Source: Thioalkalivibrio nitratireducens DSM 14787 (GTDB taxonomy: Bacteria; Pseudomonadota; Gammaproteobacteria; Ectothiorhodospirales; Ectothiorhodospiraceae). From it: DNA of 64,000 nucleotides. Below, in pieces: positions 8,463-17,886 of the stretch. The notes beneath the pieces are model-generated. The model saw only the letters and a list, made by a program, of their open reading frames with translations, did not search any database and was not told the origin of the DNA. Location: positions 1,612,001 to 1,676,000 of the forward strand of contig NC_019902.2 in NCBI RefSeq assembly GCF_000321415.2. Direction: 5' to 3'. Numbering within the stretch: the first letter of the stretch is position 1; each line of letters begins with the position of its first letter. The translations under genes were made by a program, and so were the position numbers.

Positions 8463-9003
8463 CGCGGAGCTCCGGGCTGTCGTCGAGTGTGGAGGGGAGC
8501 GTGGGTGGCTCGGCAGCGTTTGAACACCGACCCGGCGCAACGGCGCCTAGGGAAGCGCTGACAAATTCGTCATCGCGAGGAGCGAAGCCTTTAGCCGTGA
8601 GCGCAGCGTGGCGGGACGTGGCGATCCATAAGGCAATGATTTCGTTAGCGCCGCTTGAATTATTCGCTGCGCTCACCCTGCGGGCCAGCCTTCGGCTGTG
8701 CAATGCGCTACGCGCATTAGTGCCGCGCTTCGCTCGCAATGACAGGGCCCCTTGTTCAGCGTTTCCCTAGTGGGCCATGCGGGAAGATCACCACCAGATC
8801 GCTTCGCCAGACACAACGGCGCTGCGTCGGGCAAGCTAGAAATAGGTCGGCTGTTCCCGCACTTGCCCGTGTTGCTGCGGCGCACCCGGCTGGGCCCCAT
8901 AGGCACCGAACTTCCCTTATATCGCGTTAGCTTGCCATGTTTCCGGCGCCCCGGGCAGTACAGACCGGTGATGCAATGCTGAATCCATCGGACCGTGTGC
9001 GGG
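8463..9003. other. Intergenic region containing a MITE-like repeat
   Basis: About 540 bp between the ATPase start and the pbpC stop. It is largely occupied by the repeat at 8550-8767; the remainder (8770-9003) shows no gene or hairpin that I can support. Confidence 0.5.
8550..8767. repeat. MITE-like element with terminal inverted repeats and TA duplication
   Basis: A 218-bp non-coding unit. The left end GGGAAGCGCTGA (8550-8561) and right end TCAGCGTTTCCC (8756-8767) are inverted repeats with one mismatch, flanked on both sides by TA (8548-8549 and 8768-8769). The interior begins and ends with GTCATCGCGAGGAGCGAAG- and CGCTCGCAATGAC-type palindromic arms. A TA target with GGG.. ends resembles IS5/IS427-group elements, so this may be a non-autonomous derivative. 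Related interiors occur inverted at 36687-36835, truncated at 39411-39436 and partially at 56612-56646. Confidence 0.7.
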
Positions 9004-11169
9004 TCACCAGCGCTGCGCTTCGCCATCCGGCCTCCTGACCCCGAGCGGAGTTCCGCGGTCCATCGTGTCCGGGTACCCCGGGCTGCCAGCGTTCGTGCGC
9101 AGATCGATGCGCACGCTGGCCGCCCGGCCCCGGGCGTCCAGCGCGGTCACCCGGTATGCGCCGGGCCGCTCGGGTCGCCAGAGGTGCTGCCGGCCCTGTG
9201 CCGCGATCCGCGTCGGCCGGCCGTCTACCAGCCAGTTCAGTGGGGGCTGCCCGCCGCGCACGTCGAGCAGGATTTCGGGTTCGGCCGGGTTCCATGCGAG
9301 CGTGGTCGCATCGGCCGGGAACGCGAATCGCGGTCCCGGTGCTGGAGGGGCCGAGAGCCGATCACGGGCCTCCAGCCGCTGCAAGTGCGTGGGCAGATCG
9401 CCGGTGCGCGCCAGCAGGGTGCCGTCGGGGGGTGGCCCGGGCCAGTGCGGATCGGCGTCGGGCAGCAGTGTGAAAACATCGAGCAGCAGGGGCACCGCGG
9501 CCGTCAGGCCCGTCAGCCCCGCTGTGTAGCCCCCGTCCGGGCGGCCGACCCAGACGATCGCGGTATGCGTGTCGTCGACCCCCACGGCCCAGGCGTCGCG
9601 ATAACCGAATGAAGTCCCGGTCTTGAGCGCGATCGGGCGCCCGCTACCCCAGCGGGCCTCGGGTAGTGCGGTCTCCAGCAGGATGCGGGCCACCTGCCAG
9701 GCCGCCGAGCCGGACAGCAGTCGGGCGCCGTCGGCGGCGCCATCTCCGGTCGATACCTGCGGGCGCAGGCCGATGCCCTGCTGGCCGATCGCCCCGTACA
9801 GCGTGGCGATGTCCCGCATGTCCAGCCCGATCCCTCCAAGGCCCACTGCCAGTCCCGGCCGGCGGCTGCCCGGTATCACCGCGGCCACCCCCAGTTCGTG
9901 CAGCGAAGCCAGCAGGCGGTCCGGGCCCACCCGATCGAGCACGCGCACCGCGGGGATGTTCCGCGATTGCATCAATGCCTCTGCCAGCGTCATCTCTCCC
10001 TGCTCGAGGCGGTCGAAGTTGCGCGGAGACCAGGCCTGCCGTGGCGTGGCGCGATCCACGACGAGGGTCTGCGGATGGGCGACGTCCTGGTCGAATGCCA
10101 GCCCGTAGATCAGCGGTTTCAACAGCGAACCGGGCGAGCGCAGCGCGCTGACCATGTCTACCTGCCCGGGAAAGCCCTGCCCGAAGTAATCGCCCGACCC
10201 CACCCAGGCCCGCACCCGGCCCGTTCCGTGTTCCACGACCAGCGCGGCACTGGTCTGCCCCTGCGCCAGCTGCAACTGCTCGCGGGCGAGCCGGCGTTCC
10301 AGCCGCTGCTGCAGTTCCGCGTCGAGGAAGGTCGTCACCCGTCCCCGCGCATCGGCGTGACCGCGCAGGCGGTCGGCAAGGTGGGGGGCATGGCGCGGCG
10401 CTGGCAGCCGCGACTCCGGCACCGGCGCCCGCAGCGCAGCCTGTAGGGAAGGCGCGTCGATCCGATCGTCGGCCGCCCAGCCTCGCAGCAGTCGGTCGCG
10501 CGCGGCGGTGGCGTGCTGCGGGTTCCGGTCGGGGCGGCGCGCCTCGGGCGCCTGCGGCAGCGCGATCAGCAGCGCGGTCTCCTCCAGCGTCAGGAAGCGG
10601 GGTGCCTTGCCGAAATAGAACAGGCTCGCCGCCGGCAGCCCCTGAAGGTTGCCGCCGTACGGCGCCAGTGTGAGGTACAGCGCCAGGATTTCGTCCTTGC
10701 TCAGACGCCGCTCGATCTGCCAGGCGCGGAACAATTCGATCAGCTTGCTGGAAACCCGCCGCGGACGGGGTTCCAGCAGGCGCACCACCTGCATCGACAG
10801 CGTCGACCCGCCCGACACCACCCTGCCCTGCCGCACGGCCTGAACCACCGCTCGAGCCAGGGCCAGCGGGTCGACGCCGGGATGACCGTGGAAGCGCTGA
10901 TCTTCTACCGCGATCAGGCGCTCGACGAAGCGCGGATCGATCGCCTCGAGATTCACGGGCAGCCGCCAGTAGCCATCCGGGGTGGTGTACAGGCGCAGGA
11001 TGCGGCCGTCGTCGGCAAGCACCTGCACCGAGTACTCGAGCGCCGCACCCGTCGGCGGCGGCCACAGCCGGTCGAGGACCGTCAACGTCCCGGTGATTGC
11101 CAGCAGGGCGATCGCCGCAGCGGCCAGCAGAAGCGGACCGGGGTGGTGTGGCAGCTGGGCGAGGGGCAC
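9004..11169 (-). CDS. pbpC: Penicillin-binding protein 1C (peptidoglycan glycosyltransferase/transpeptidase)
   Basis: 721 aa inner-membrane bifunctional PBP. After one TM anchor (LLLAAAAIALLAITGTLTVL) comes a GT51 domain with the motif EDQRFHGHPGVDPLA and GGSTLSMQVVRLL. The transpeptidase domain follows, with SxxK in SPGSLLKPLIYG, SxN in SRNIPAVRV and KTG in LKTGTSFGYRDAW. The C-terminal extension (about the last 90 residues, LLDVRGGQPPLNWLVDGRP) is the BiPBP_C domain typical of PbpC. The GTG at 11169 was chosen because it lies just after the stop of the macroglobulin gene and 12 codons ahead of the TM segment; the frame upstream of it is shadow sequence. It follows the alpha-2-macroglobulin gene by 17 bp, the arrangement known from E. 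coli yfhM-pbpC. Confidence 0.93.
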   Translation of the reverse strand: MPLAQLPHHPGPLLLAAAAIALLAITGTLTVLDRLWPPPTGAALEYSVQVLADDGRILRLYTTPDGYWRLPVNLEAIDPRFVERLIAVEDQRFHGHPGVDPLALARAVVQAVRQGRVVSGGSTLSMQVVRLLEPRPRRVSSKLIELFRAWQIERRLSKDEILALYLTLAPYGGNLQGLPAASLFYFGKAPRFLTLEETALLIALPQAPEARRPDRNPQHATAARDRLLRGWAADDRIDAPSLQAALRAPVPESRLPAPRHAPHLADRLRGHADARGRVTTFLDAELQQRLERRLAREQLQLAQGQTSAALVVEHGTGRVRAWVGSGDYFGQGFPGQVDMVSALRSPGSLLKPLIYGLAFDQDVAHPQTLVVDRATPRQAWSPRNFDRLEQGEMTLAEALMQSRNIPAVRVLDRVGPDRLLASLHELGVAAVIPGSRRPGLAVGLGGIGLDMRDIATLYGAIGQQGIGLRPQVSTGDGAADGARLLSGSAAWQVARILLETALPEARWGSGRPIALKTGTSFGYRDAWAVGVDDTHTAIVWVGRPDGGYTAGLTGLTAAVPLLLDVFTLLPDADPHWPGPPPDGTLLARTGDLPTHLQRLEARDRLSAPPAPGPRFAFPADATTLAWNPAEPEILLDVRGGQPPLNWLVDGRPTRIAAQGRQHLWRPERPGAYRVTALDARGRAASVRIDLRTNAGSPGYPDTMDRGTPLGVRRPDGEAQRW

Positions 11170-11186
11170 GCCGGCACCCGCCCGAT

Positions 11187-14100
11187 TCAGGGGCGCGCCC
11201 GGACGTGCAGCCACCCGCTTGCGCCGCGTCCCTGCAGGTAGGGCTTGTACATGTCCTCCACGAAGCTCGGGCCCATCCGGTAGGCGCCCGGGGTCACGGC
11301 CCGGGCAATGTACGCCACCCGGAAGCGGTGTGCCGTACCGAGCTCCAGATCGAGCGCGGCGACGAAGCGGTCGTCCAGTGCATCGTTGTACAGCGTCGGA
11401 CTGACCTCGCCGAGCCAGTCCAGTCCGTCGAGCGTCCGGCTGCCCTCCAGCCCCGGCGAGTCCGCTTCCAACCCGGCTGGAATCGGATCCGCGACCAGCA
11501 ACTGAAGCCGCCGGTATTCGTCGACCGCGTGGCCCACCGCCTCGCCTTCGAGCACGACCACCAGCACCGTTCCCTGTTCGACTGCGTCCCGGCCGAGCGT
11601 TTCGCCATCGAGTGTGAAAATCTGGCGTTCGATACGCAGCCCCCGAACCTCGACCGGCGGCGGTTGCCGCGGATGTCCGCTGGCCAGTAGTGCGTACCAC
11701 AGCGGATCACCGGAAAGATTGTGCAGAGTCACGCCTTCGCGCAGCGCGCCGGAGTCGGGCTGCAGCAGCAACGGACCCTCGATGGCCTGGTGGCGGCGCT
11801 GATCGAAGGTCAGATTCAGTTCGCGCCCGTCGGCGGAGACGACTGCCGCCGCCCGGACCAGGGCGGCCTGTTCCTGCGTCGACAGCCAGCGCTCCTCGGT
11901 AAAGGCGGTCGCCAGAGCCTCGGCATGCGTCCCCAGGTCCAGCGCTTCGGGTGCATGCGCCGCGGCGAGGCGCAGCACCTCCGCCCGGTCACGCAGCGCC
12001 GAGCCATAGTCGGCCAGATCCGGGGCGCGCCGCAGGCGCTCCGTGAGCCCGAACGCCTTCTGCGCCCGGGCCTCGTCGCCATCGAGTGCCAGAGCCGCCC
12101 CCAAGTGCCCAGCCGCGAGGCCGCTGGGCAGGCGCTCGCCAACCACGTCGAGCAGGTAACGCGCGGTCTCGGAGCGCGCCGCCCCGTTGCGCGCCAGCAC
12201 GTAGAGCCCGTAGCTCTGGGCAACGATCCGGCGGGCGTCGCGGGTCTCGGGCAATTCCACCAGCGCCCGGAGCCAGTGCAGGCCGCGTTCCCAGGCGAAA
12301 TCCGGCACCTCGACACCCTGGCGGCGCGCCTCGCCGAGAAAATCGATCGCGTAGACCGAGACCCAGACGTCGGGCTCACCCGAACCGCCCCAGAGCGTGA
12401 ATCCACCGTTGTCGAGCTGCATCTCAAGGATCCGGGTGACCGCGTCGGGCACGCGTTGCGGATCCGGTGCCTGCGCGCCGGGGTCGTCCAGCAGGCCGGG
12501 CAGATCCAGCAGCGGGAAGGCGGCACTGGCCACCTGTTCCAGGCAGCCGTAGGGGTACAGGTCGAGCTGCCGGACCAAGCCGGCCACGTCCCACTGCGGC
12601 CGGGAATCGAGCGTGATCTGCGACGACAGCGTTTCCGGGATCAGACCGGCCACCGCGGCGCCGCCCAGCAGCCGCGTGCCGTCCGGTTCCAGCCGTCCAG
12701 CCTCGCGGATGTCCCGGCGCGCGAACGCCGGGCGTACCGCCAGTTCCAGCCGCCGCTCGACCGACAGTCCTTCCGGGCCTTCCAGTTCCAGCAGCAGTTC
12801 CCCGTGGCCCTGGCGTTCGCCCTGCAGCGGCAGCGTGACCACCTGCCGCCGGCCCCGGTCCAGCGTGAGGGTCCGGCTGCCGTCCAGGCCCGCCAGCGCT
12901 TTGCGCTGATGCCAGCGCAGCCGATAGCCCCCATCCGGGCCCTCTGCGTTGAACAGCGTCACGGTCGCGGTACCCCGGTCGCCTTCCGCCAGGAAGCGTG
13001 GCATGGCGGTTTGCAGGACCACCGGGTCACGCACGGTCACGGGCCGGCTTGCATGCCCCATGCGCCGCGACGACCAGGCGACCGCGTTCAGGCGCACGCG
13101 CCCCTCGAATTCCGGGAGGTCGAAACGCACCACGCCCCGGCCCTCGGCGTCCAGCGCCACGACCCCGGAAAACAACGACAGCATCGTGACCGGGGGTTCC
13201 AGCGAGGCGTCGGGCTCGAAGACACCGGCCCCGGTACCGATTCGGCCGGGTTGGCCGGTACGGCCGTCCAGCAGTCGGCCGTAGAGATCCCGGATGTCCA
13301 GCCCGAGCCGGCGCTGTCCGAAGAAATGATCGATTGGCCGTGGCGGCGGGTGGCCCGTCAGTTGGAGCAGGCCGTCGTCGACCGCCGACACGGTCAGAAA
13401 CACCGGCTCGCCGGCACGGTGGTCCGGGATCTCCACACCGACCTCCAGGGTCTGCAGCGGCCGCAGCCGCTCGGGTGCGTTCAGGTTCACCGCAAGGGTG
13501 GCCGGATCGGGATCCAGGCCCAGCCAGGCGACGCCAATCGCGCGGCGCGGCCCGAGTCCGGCCCGCGCATCCTCGGGCCGGAATACCGTGACCAGCGCAT
13601 ACGCGCCTGCGCCCCAATCGGCGTCCACCGGAATCTCCACATGCCCCTGCCCTTCTTCCAGCCAGAAGGGCAGGATTTCCAACACCCGGTCGCCCGCGAT
13701 CACCACCTGCCCCGGTCCGTCGAAGTTGCCCTCGATCGACAGCACGGCTTCGGTGCCGGGCCGATAGGCCGGGCGATCATGCTGCACCTGCAGCCGGTCC
13801 GGGGGATCGTCGGGCCCGGGCGCACCGCCCCATCCGAGCTGAACGCGGGCGCTGGCTCTGGCCCCGGTATCGGGATCCTGCAGGTCCAGGCGATAACGGC
13901 CCCAGTCGAGCGCGAAGGCCAGCGCCGCCGGCTCCCGGCCAGTCACATCGAGCCGGCCCTGTCCCCGGTCCCGCTCGCGGATCTCGCGCCGGTACTGCCA
14001 GCGGCCCGACTCCTGGTACCACTGGTAATGGATGCGTTCCTCCACCAGGCGGTACTCGAGCCCGGCCGCGTCCAGAAGTTCGCCGCGTGCATTCACGGCG

Positions 14101-16400
14101 ACGATTTCGAACCGGGCCTGTGCACCCTCGTTCAGCAGCACGTGACCTTCGGGCCCCGGATCCCCCGGCACGCGCACGCCCAGCAGCCGTTCGCCGGTAT
14201 CGACCAGCCGGGACGCCGTCGCGGTCACGACCCGCCCGTCGACGTCCACCACCTCGCTGCGCAGCTCCGCCCGCAGCGGGGCCCGCGGGTCAGGCAACCG
14301 GTCGATCGACAATGCCAGGCGCGCGCGCCCGGTTGCATCGGTCCGGGCGTCGTCAAGGGGCAGTACCACCCCTGCCCCCTCGCCGCCCAACGGTCCGAAG
14401 CGGAACCCGGGGAAGGCATCGAACGGATTCGGGTCGACCGCAATGCGGAGTTCCGAACGCACCTCCAGATCGGCCGCCGGGGCGCCGAACAGGTAATCGG
14501 CCTGCAGTTCCAGCTCTACCGGTCGCTCGACCGGCAGCGGCGCGTCGGGCAGCGCATCGAAACGGGCCTCGAGCCGGGGCGGCAGGATCGCCTGCACCTG
14601 GAACGAGGTCTGGCCTACCGGGGCGGCATCGGGGTCGACATGGGCCAGCAGCGTCCAGCGTCCGGTGCGTGCGCCGGCGGGCAGGCGCAACGTGCTGGAC
14701 AGTCCGCCGGCGGCTTCCGGATGAACGAGCTCTTCCCAGGCTAGCGTATCGTCGGGGCGAAGCAGCCGCAGCGTCAGTGGCACCGGCGGTGCCGCACGGC
14801 CGGAATCGTCCCGCAGCAGCAGCCCCAGATGCACCGATTCCCCTGGCCGATAGACCCCGCGCTCGGTGTGCAGGTAGGCATCCAGCGGACCGGGATGCGC
14901 GCGCCCGCTCACGCCGCGATCGCTCAGGTCGAACGGGCTGCGGCTGACATCGAGGAAGTTGAAATCGCCGTCGTCGTTCAGCGCAAACAGCAGCACCGGC
15001 TCGAGGCCTCCCTGTCCGCGTAGGACGTCTCCGGAAAACTGTGCAAAACCGCGCCGGTCGGTCCGGGTCTCGGCAAGCCGGGTATTGTTGCGCGCCAGCA
15101 GCTGCAGGCGCACGCCGCTGCGGGGCCGCGCATCGCCCAGCCCGCGCACCCCGACGGTGAGGCCGTCGCGTCCCTGGTAGGTGGTGATGCCGAGGTCCGA
15201 GACCACCAGCCATTGACTCGCCCGCGGCGGTCCCGGGTATTCGTCGGCCGCATCCGACTGCACCCGGGCGGTCACTACATAGATGCCGGTGTGCGCCTGC
15301 AGATCGTCGACCAGCGGCAGCAGGACGCGCTGTTCGCGATTCGGCTCCACCGTCCATTCGCCCTGGCCGCTCCAGACCCTTGCGCCCAGTTCGTCCGCGA
15401 TACGCGATTCGCTCCAGGAACTCAGATCGGTGCCGAAGAGTTCGCGCACCTCCGGCGCCAGCAGGTTGCGTTCATCGATGCGGTACAGCGCCAGTTCCAC
15501 CGCGTCGACATTGACTGCATGCAGCGGCACGCCGGTGCTGCCGCGGGGCAGGACGTAGAGGTGACTCTGGAAACGCAGCGATGCACTGCGTGGTCCCACA
15601 TGCACCCGCTCCTGCCGAGTGGCGTGCAGCGAACGGCCCTCGGTGTCGGTCAGGCCCTCCAGCACCGTCACCTGATAGTGGCGATCGAACTCGCCCCCGT
15701 CGATGCAGATCTCGTTCGTGTCCCCCTGCCGGAAGCGAGCCGGGATCCGGGGCTCCGTGCGGAAGAAATCCTGGTAGGCGCGTTCACCGGGCGTGGGCAT
15801 CGAGTGATTGAAACGCAGGCACAGGCTGGGTTCCTCACCCGCGTCGCGGACTTCGATCGCCTCCAGGCGCAGCGCCCGTGCCTGTCGCTGATCCTCGGTC
15901 AACCGGGCGATCTCGGTCCGGAGATGCCGATCGCTCCCGTAGCGGCTCGCGGCGCGGTACACCGCCAGCGCGGCGGCGTTGTCGAACCGCCAGTCCTGCA
16001 CCACGGCGCTGCCCAGCAGCCGCAAGGCCCGGAATCGCTCCAGGTCGCTCCGGGCGGCCGTGTACGCCCGGTAGGCCGCGCCCACGGATTCTCGCCAGTC
16101 GCGGGCGCAATGCGCGTCCCGCGCCTGGGCACTCCAGTCCGCGAAACCCGAGTCCGGCCCCAGCACCAGCCTGCGCAGGGTCAGCGCCTGCCGGCACTCG
16201 CCGAGCCCGGAGACAATCGATGCGGTCTCGGCCAACTGCAGGCTGGCCGTGGCATCGAGTGCCGGGGTGTCCCGGGCCTCCAGTACCTGCCAGTACGCAT
16301 CCCCCGCCTGTAGCAGTGCCTGCGGCAGATCCTGCGCCGACACGGGGATCACCGGGAACAGCACGATCAGGGCCATCGCAAAGCGGCGCAACCATGGCAT
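11187..16400 (-). CDS. Bacterial alpha-2-macroglobulin (YfhM-like)
   Basis: 1737 aa periplasmic protease trap. Signal peptide MPWLRRFAMALIVLFPVIPVSAQ; no lipobox cysteine is visible, unlike E. coli YfhM. The middle holds macroglobulin Ig-like domains (for example LHTERGVYRPGESVHLGLLLRDD, the MG2 'YRPGE' motif). The thioester motif CLEQ lies within YPYGCLEQVASAAFP, in the expected alpha/alpha-toroid thioester domain. A C-terminal receptor-binding-like domain ends at LHVRARP. Family members inhibit proteases that breach the outer membrane, working with PBP1C, which follows here. The start at 16400 (ATG after GAGG) is preferred to the GTG one codon earlier. Length is normal for the family. Confidence 0.93.
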   Translation of the reverse strand: MPWLRRFAMALIVLFPVIPVSAQDLPQALLQAGDAYWQVLEARDTPALDATASLQLAETASIVSGLGECRQALTLRRLVLGPDSGFADWSAQARDAHCARDWRESVGAAYRAYTAARSDLERFRALRLLGSAVVQDWRFDNAAALAVYRAASRYGSDRHLRTEIARLTEDQRQARALRLEAIEVRDAGEEPSLCLRFNHSMPTPGERAYQDFFRTEPRIPARFRQGDTNEICIDGGEFDRHYQVTVLEGLTDTEGRSLHATRQERVHVGPRSASLRFQSHLYVLPRGSTGVPLHAVNVDAVELALYRIDERNLLAPEVRELFGTDLSSWSESRIADELGARVWSGQGEWTVEPNREQRVLLPLVDDLQAHTGIYVVTARVQSDAADEYPGPPRASQWLVVSDLGITTYQGRDGLTVGVRGLGDARPRSGVRLQLLARNNTRLAETRTDRRGFAQFSGDVLRGQGGLEPVLLFALNDDGDFNFLDVSRSPFDLSDRGVSGRAHPGPLDAYLHTERGVYRPGESVHLGLLLRDDSGRAAPPVPLTLRLLRPDDTLAWEELVHPEAAGGLSSTLRLPAGARTGRWTLLAHVDPDAAPVGQTSFQVQAILPPRLEARFDALPDAPLPVERPVELELQADYLFGAPAADLEVRSELRIAVDPNPFDAFPGFRFGPLGGEGAGVVLPLDDARTDATGRARLALSIDRLPDPRAPLRAELRSEVVDVDGRVVTATASRLVDTGERLLGVRVPGDPGPEGHVLLNEGAQARFEIVAVNARGELLDAAGLEYRLVEERIHYQWYQESGRWQYRREIRERDRGQGRLDVTGREPAALAFALDWGRYRLDLQDPDTGARASARVQLGWGGAPGPDDPPDRLQVQHDRPAYRPGTEAVLSIEGNFDGPGQVVIAGDRVLEILPFWLEEGQGHVEIPVDADWGAGAYALVTVFRPEDARAGLGPRRAIGVAWLGLDPDPATLAVNLNAPERLRPLQTLEVGVEIPDHRAGEPVFLTVSAVDDGLLQLTGHPPPRPIDHFFGQRRLGLDIRDLYGRLLDGRTGQPGRIGTGAGVFEPDASLEPPVTMLSLFSGVVALDAEGRGVVRFDLPEFEGRVRLNAVAWSSRRMGHASRPVTVRDPVVLQTAMPRFLAEGDRGTATVTLFNAEGPDGGYRLRWHQRKALAGLDGSRTLTLDRGRRQVVTLPLQGERQGHGELLLELEGPEGLSVERRLELAVRPAFARRDIREAGRLEPDGTRLLGGAAVAGLIPETLSSQITLDSRPQWDVAGLVRQLDLYPYGCLEQVASAAFPLLDLPGLLDDPGAQAPDPQRVPDAVTRILEMQLDNGGFTLWGGSGEPDVWVSVYAIDFLGEARRQGVEVPDFAWERGLHWLRALVELPETRDARRIVAQSYGLYVLARNGAARSETARYLLDVVGERLPSGLAAGHLGAALALDGDEARAQKAFGLTERLRRAPDLADYGSALRDRAEVLRLAAAHAPEALDLGTHAEALATAFTEERWLSTQEQAALVRAAAVVSADGRELNLTFDQRRHQAIEGPLLLQPDSGALREGVTLHNLSGDPLWYALLASGHPRQPPPVEVRGLRIERQIFTLDGETLGRDAVEQGTVLVVVLEGEAVGHAVDEYRRLQLLVADPIPAGLEADSPGLEGSRTLDGLDWLGEVSPTLYNDALDDRFVAALDLELGTAHRFRVAYIARAVTPGAYRMGPSFVEDMYKPYLQGRGASGWLHVRARP

Positions 16401-16788
16401 CACGAACCTCGAATCCCGGGATATGCCGGGTCAGCATGAACGATCCGGCCGGCACACCGGAGACCGTGGTGGCGTGCCACGTCCCTGTGCCTGCCCTGTA
16501 CGCACGGCGAGCGTGGCCGGTGCGGTCTTCATCGTCAACTCTAGACCGTCGGTGCGGGGAATACGCCGGACGGCACGCCGGTGGCCGCGGTTTGCGCGTG
16601 AACGTAAAGAATCCGGTGCGCAGGTGTGGCCTTCGACCGCGTGTTGCCCTAGAGTCCGCCGACAGGGACATAGATGCAGGCACCCGGGCCACGCGGGCCC
16701 CGGGTGGCGGGAGAGCCAGGTGCCAGACGAGCGAACGGCGGCAGAACCGGCCACGGCAAGGTGGCCACAGACCCGCGTCGGCTGGGCC
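16401..16788. other. Divergent intergenic region
   Basis: About 385 bp between the macroglobulin gene (minus) and the HExxH protein gene (plus). It must hold two promoters; I see no convincing box, RNA gene or repeat. An in-frame GTG at 16720 with GGGAGAG upstream is an alternative start for the downstream gene. Confidence 0.35.
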
Positions 16789-17886
16789 ATGAATCCGCGC
16801 GGCAGTGGCATGATCGGTTGGATCCTGGCACTGGCGTTGCTGGCCGGCGCCGGCGGTTCCCGCGCGGATAGCGGAGTGTCCGTGCTGCCGGAGTTCGACC
16901 AGTGCCGGTTTCTGGTCGGGGGCGTCGGGAGCGAACGGCCGCAGCCGCTCGATCCCGAACGCCTGGAGACGCTGTTCGGGATCCTGGAGCAAACCGGTAT
17001 CGGCGCGATGGTCGCGGCCCACCTGCGCCGCTACCGGCTGGAGGGAACGGGTCCGGATGGAGGGTCCCTGGAGTTCTTCGAGGTCGCCCGCGAAGGCGGC
17101 CCGGCCGCCGCGTATTTCGAGACAGGGCAGCTGCACCTGAACGCATCGCTCCTCGCCGGACTCGATGCCGCCGACCGGGAGGCCCGCAACCGCAGCTACA
17201 CCGCCGCCAGCTTCCTGGTTCACGAGGGGATACACGCGATCGCCCACCACCTGTACCTGACCGGGCGATTCCCGATCTACCGCTCGGACACCAAGGTCAA
17301 CGAGGCCCTCGCGTATTTCGTGCAGGGGCTTTACCTCGACGAGGTGCGCGAACGAGAGCCGGACTACCGCGAGGTCGAGGCCGTGCCCGCCTGGGACGTC
17401 TGCACCACACAGATCGTTCGCATCCTGACCCGGCTGGGCGTGACCCGCGACACTCCACTCGACGATGTGTATGACCTGCTGGCCGAGATGCAGCTGGAAG
17501 CGGACGACACCACGGCCGTGCGGGTGGCGCGCCTTTGGCAGTATTATCAGTTCATCGTGGACAGCGACGAGACCAACCGGCTCTGGGCGCTGGCCGAAAC
17601 CGACCCCCGTCCGCTGGCCGTCGTCCGGTCGCTGACCCGGATGATCGCCACGGACGTGGAACGTCGGCACTGCAACTTCGACCGGACCTTCGAGTTCATG
17701 ACCAACCGTATCATCCTCTATGCACACTACCCGGACACACCGCCCGGCGTACCGGGTTGTCAGTACTTCGTCGATTTCGTCCAGGCACTGCGCGAGGACG
17801 ACGAGACCTCCGTGGTCCTGCGCGAGCAGATCGATCGCTGGCTGCAGGAGCGGGAGCGCGAGGCCTCCCGCAGGGCCGTACCGTGA
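16789..17886 (+). CDS. Secreted HExxH-motif protein, putative gluzincin-type metallopeptidase
   Basis: 365 aa. The signal peptide MIGWILALALLAGAGGSRADS begins at codon 8. A zinc-binding motif HEGIH (residues 145-149) sits in FLVHEGIHAIAHHLYLTG, followed 23 residues later by NEALAYF with Glu172, a spacing that fits the HExxH...E arrangement of gluzincin peptidases. The rest is a helical protein with paired cysteines (DQCRFLV, AWDVCTTQ, RRHCNFD, GCQYFVD) that could form disulfides. I do not recognise a named family. It overlaps the ankyrin-repeat gene by GTGA, so the two products are probably made together and may act together in the periplasm. ATG 16789 is chosen; ATG 16810 and GTG 16720 are alternatives. 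Confidence 0.7.
   Translation: MNPRGSGMIGWILALALLAGAGGSRADSGVSVLPEFDQCRFLVGGVGSERPQPLDPERLETLFGILEQTGIGAMVAAHLRRYRLEGTGPDGGSLEFFEVAREGGPAAAYFETGQLHLNASLLAGLDAADREARNRSYTAASFLVHEGIHAIAHHLYLTGRFPIYRSDTKVNEALAYFVQGLYLDEVREREPDYREVEAVPAWDVCTTQIVRILTRLGVTRDTPLDDVYDLLAEMQLEADDTTAVRVARLWQYYQFIVDSDETNRLWALAETDPRPLAVVRSLTRMIATDVERRHCNFDRTFEFMTNRIILYAHYPDTPPGVPGCQYFVDFVQALREDDETSVVLREQIDRWLQEREREASRRAVP

Noticed and set aside
11721-14744. A 1007-codon open frame on the plus strand opposite the macroglobulin gene
   Set aside because: It is antisense to a clear family member, is rich in R, Q, P and G, shows no motif, and such mirror frames are common at this GC content.
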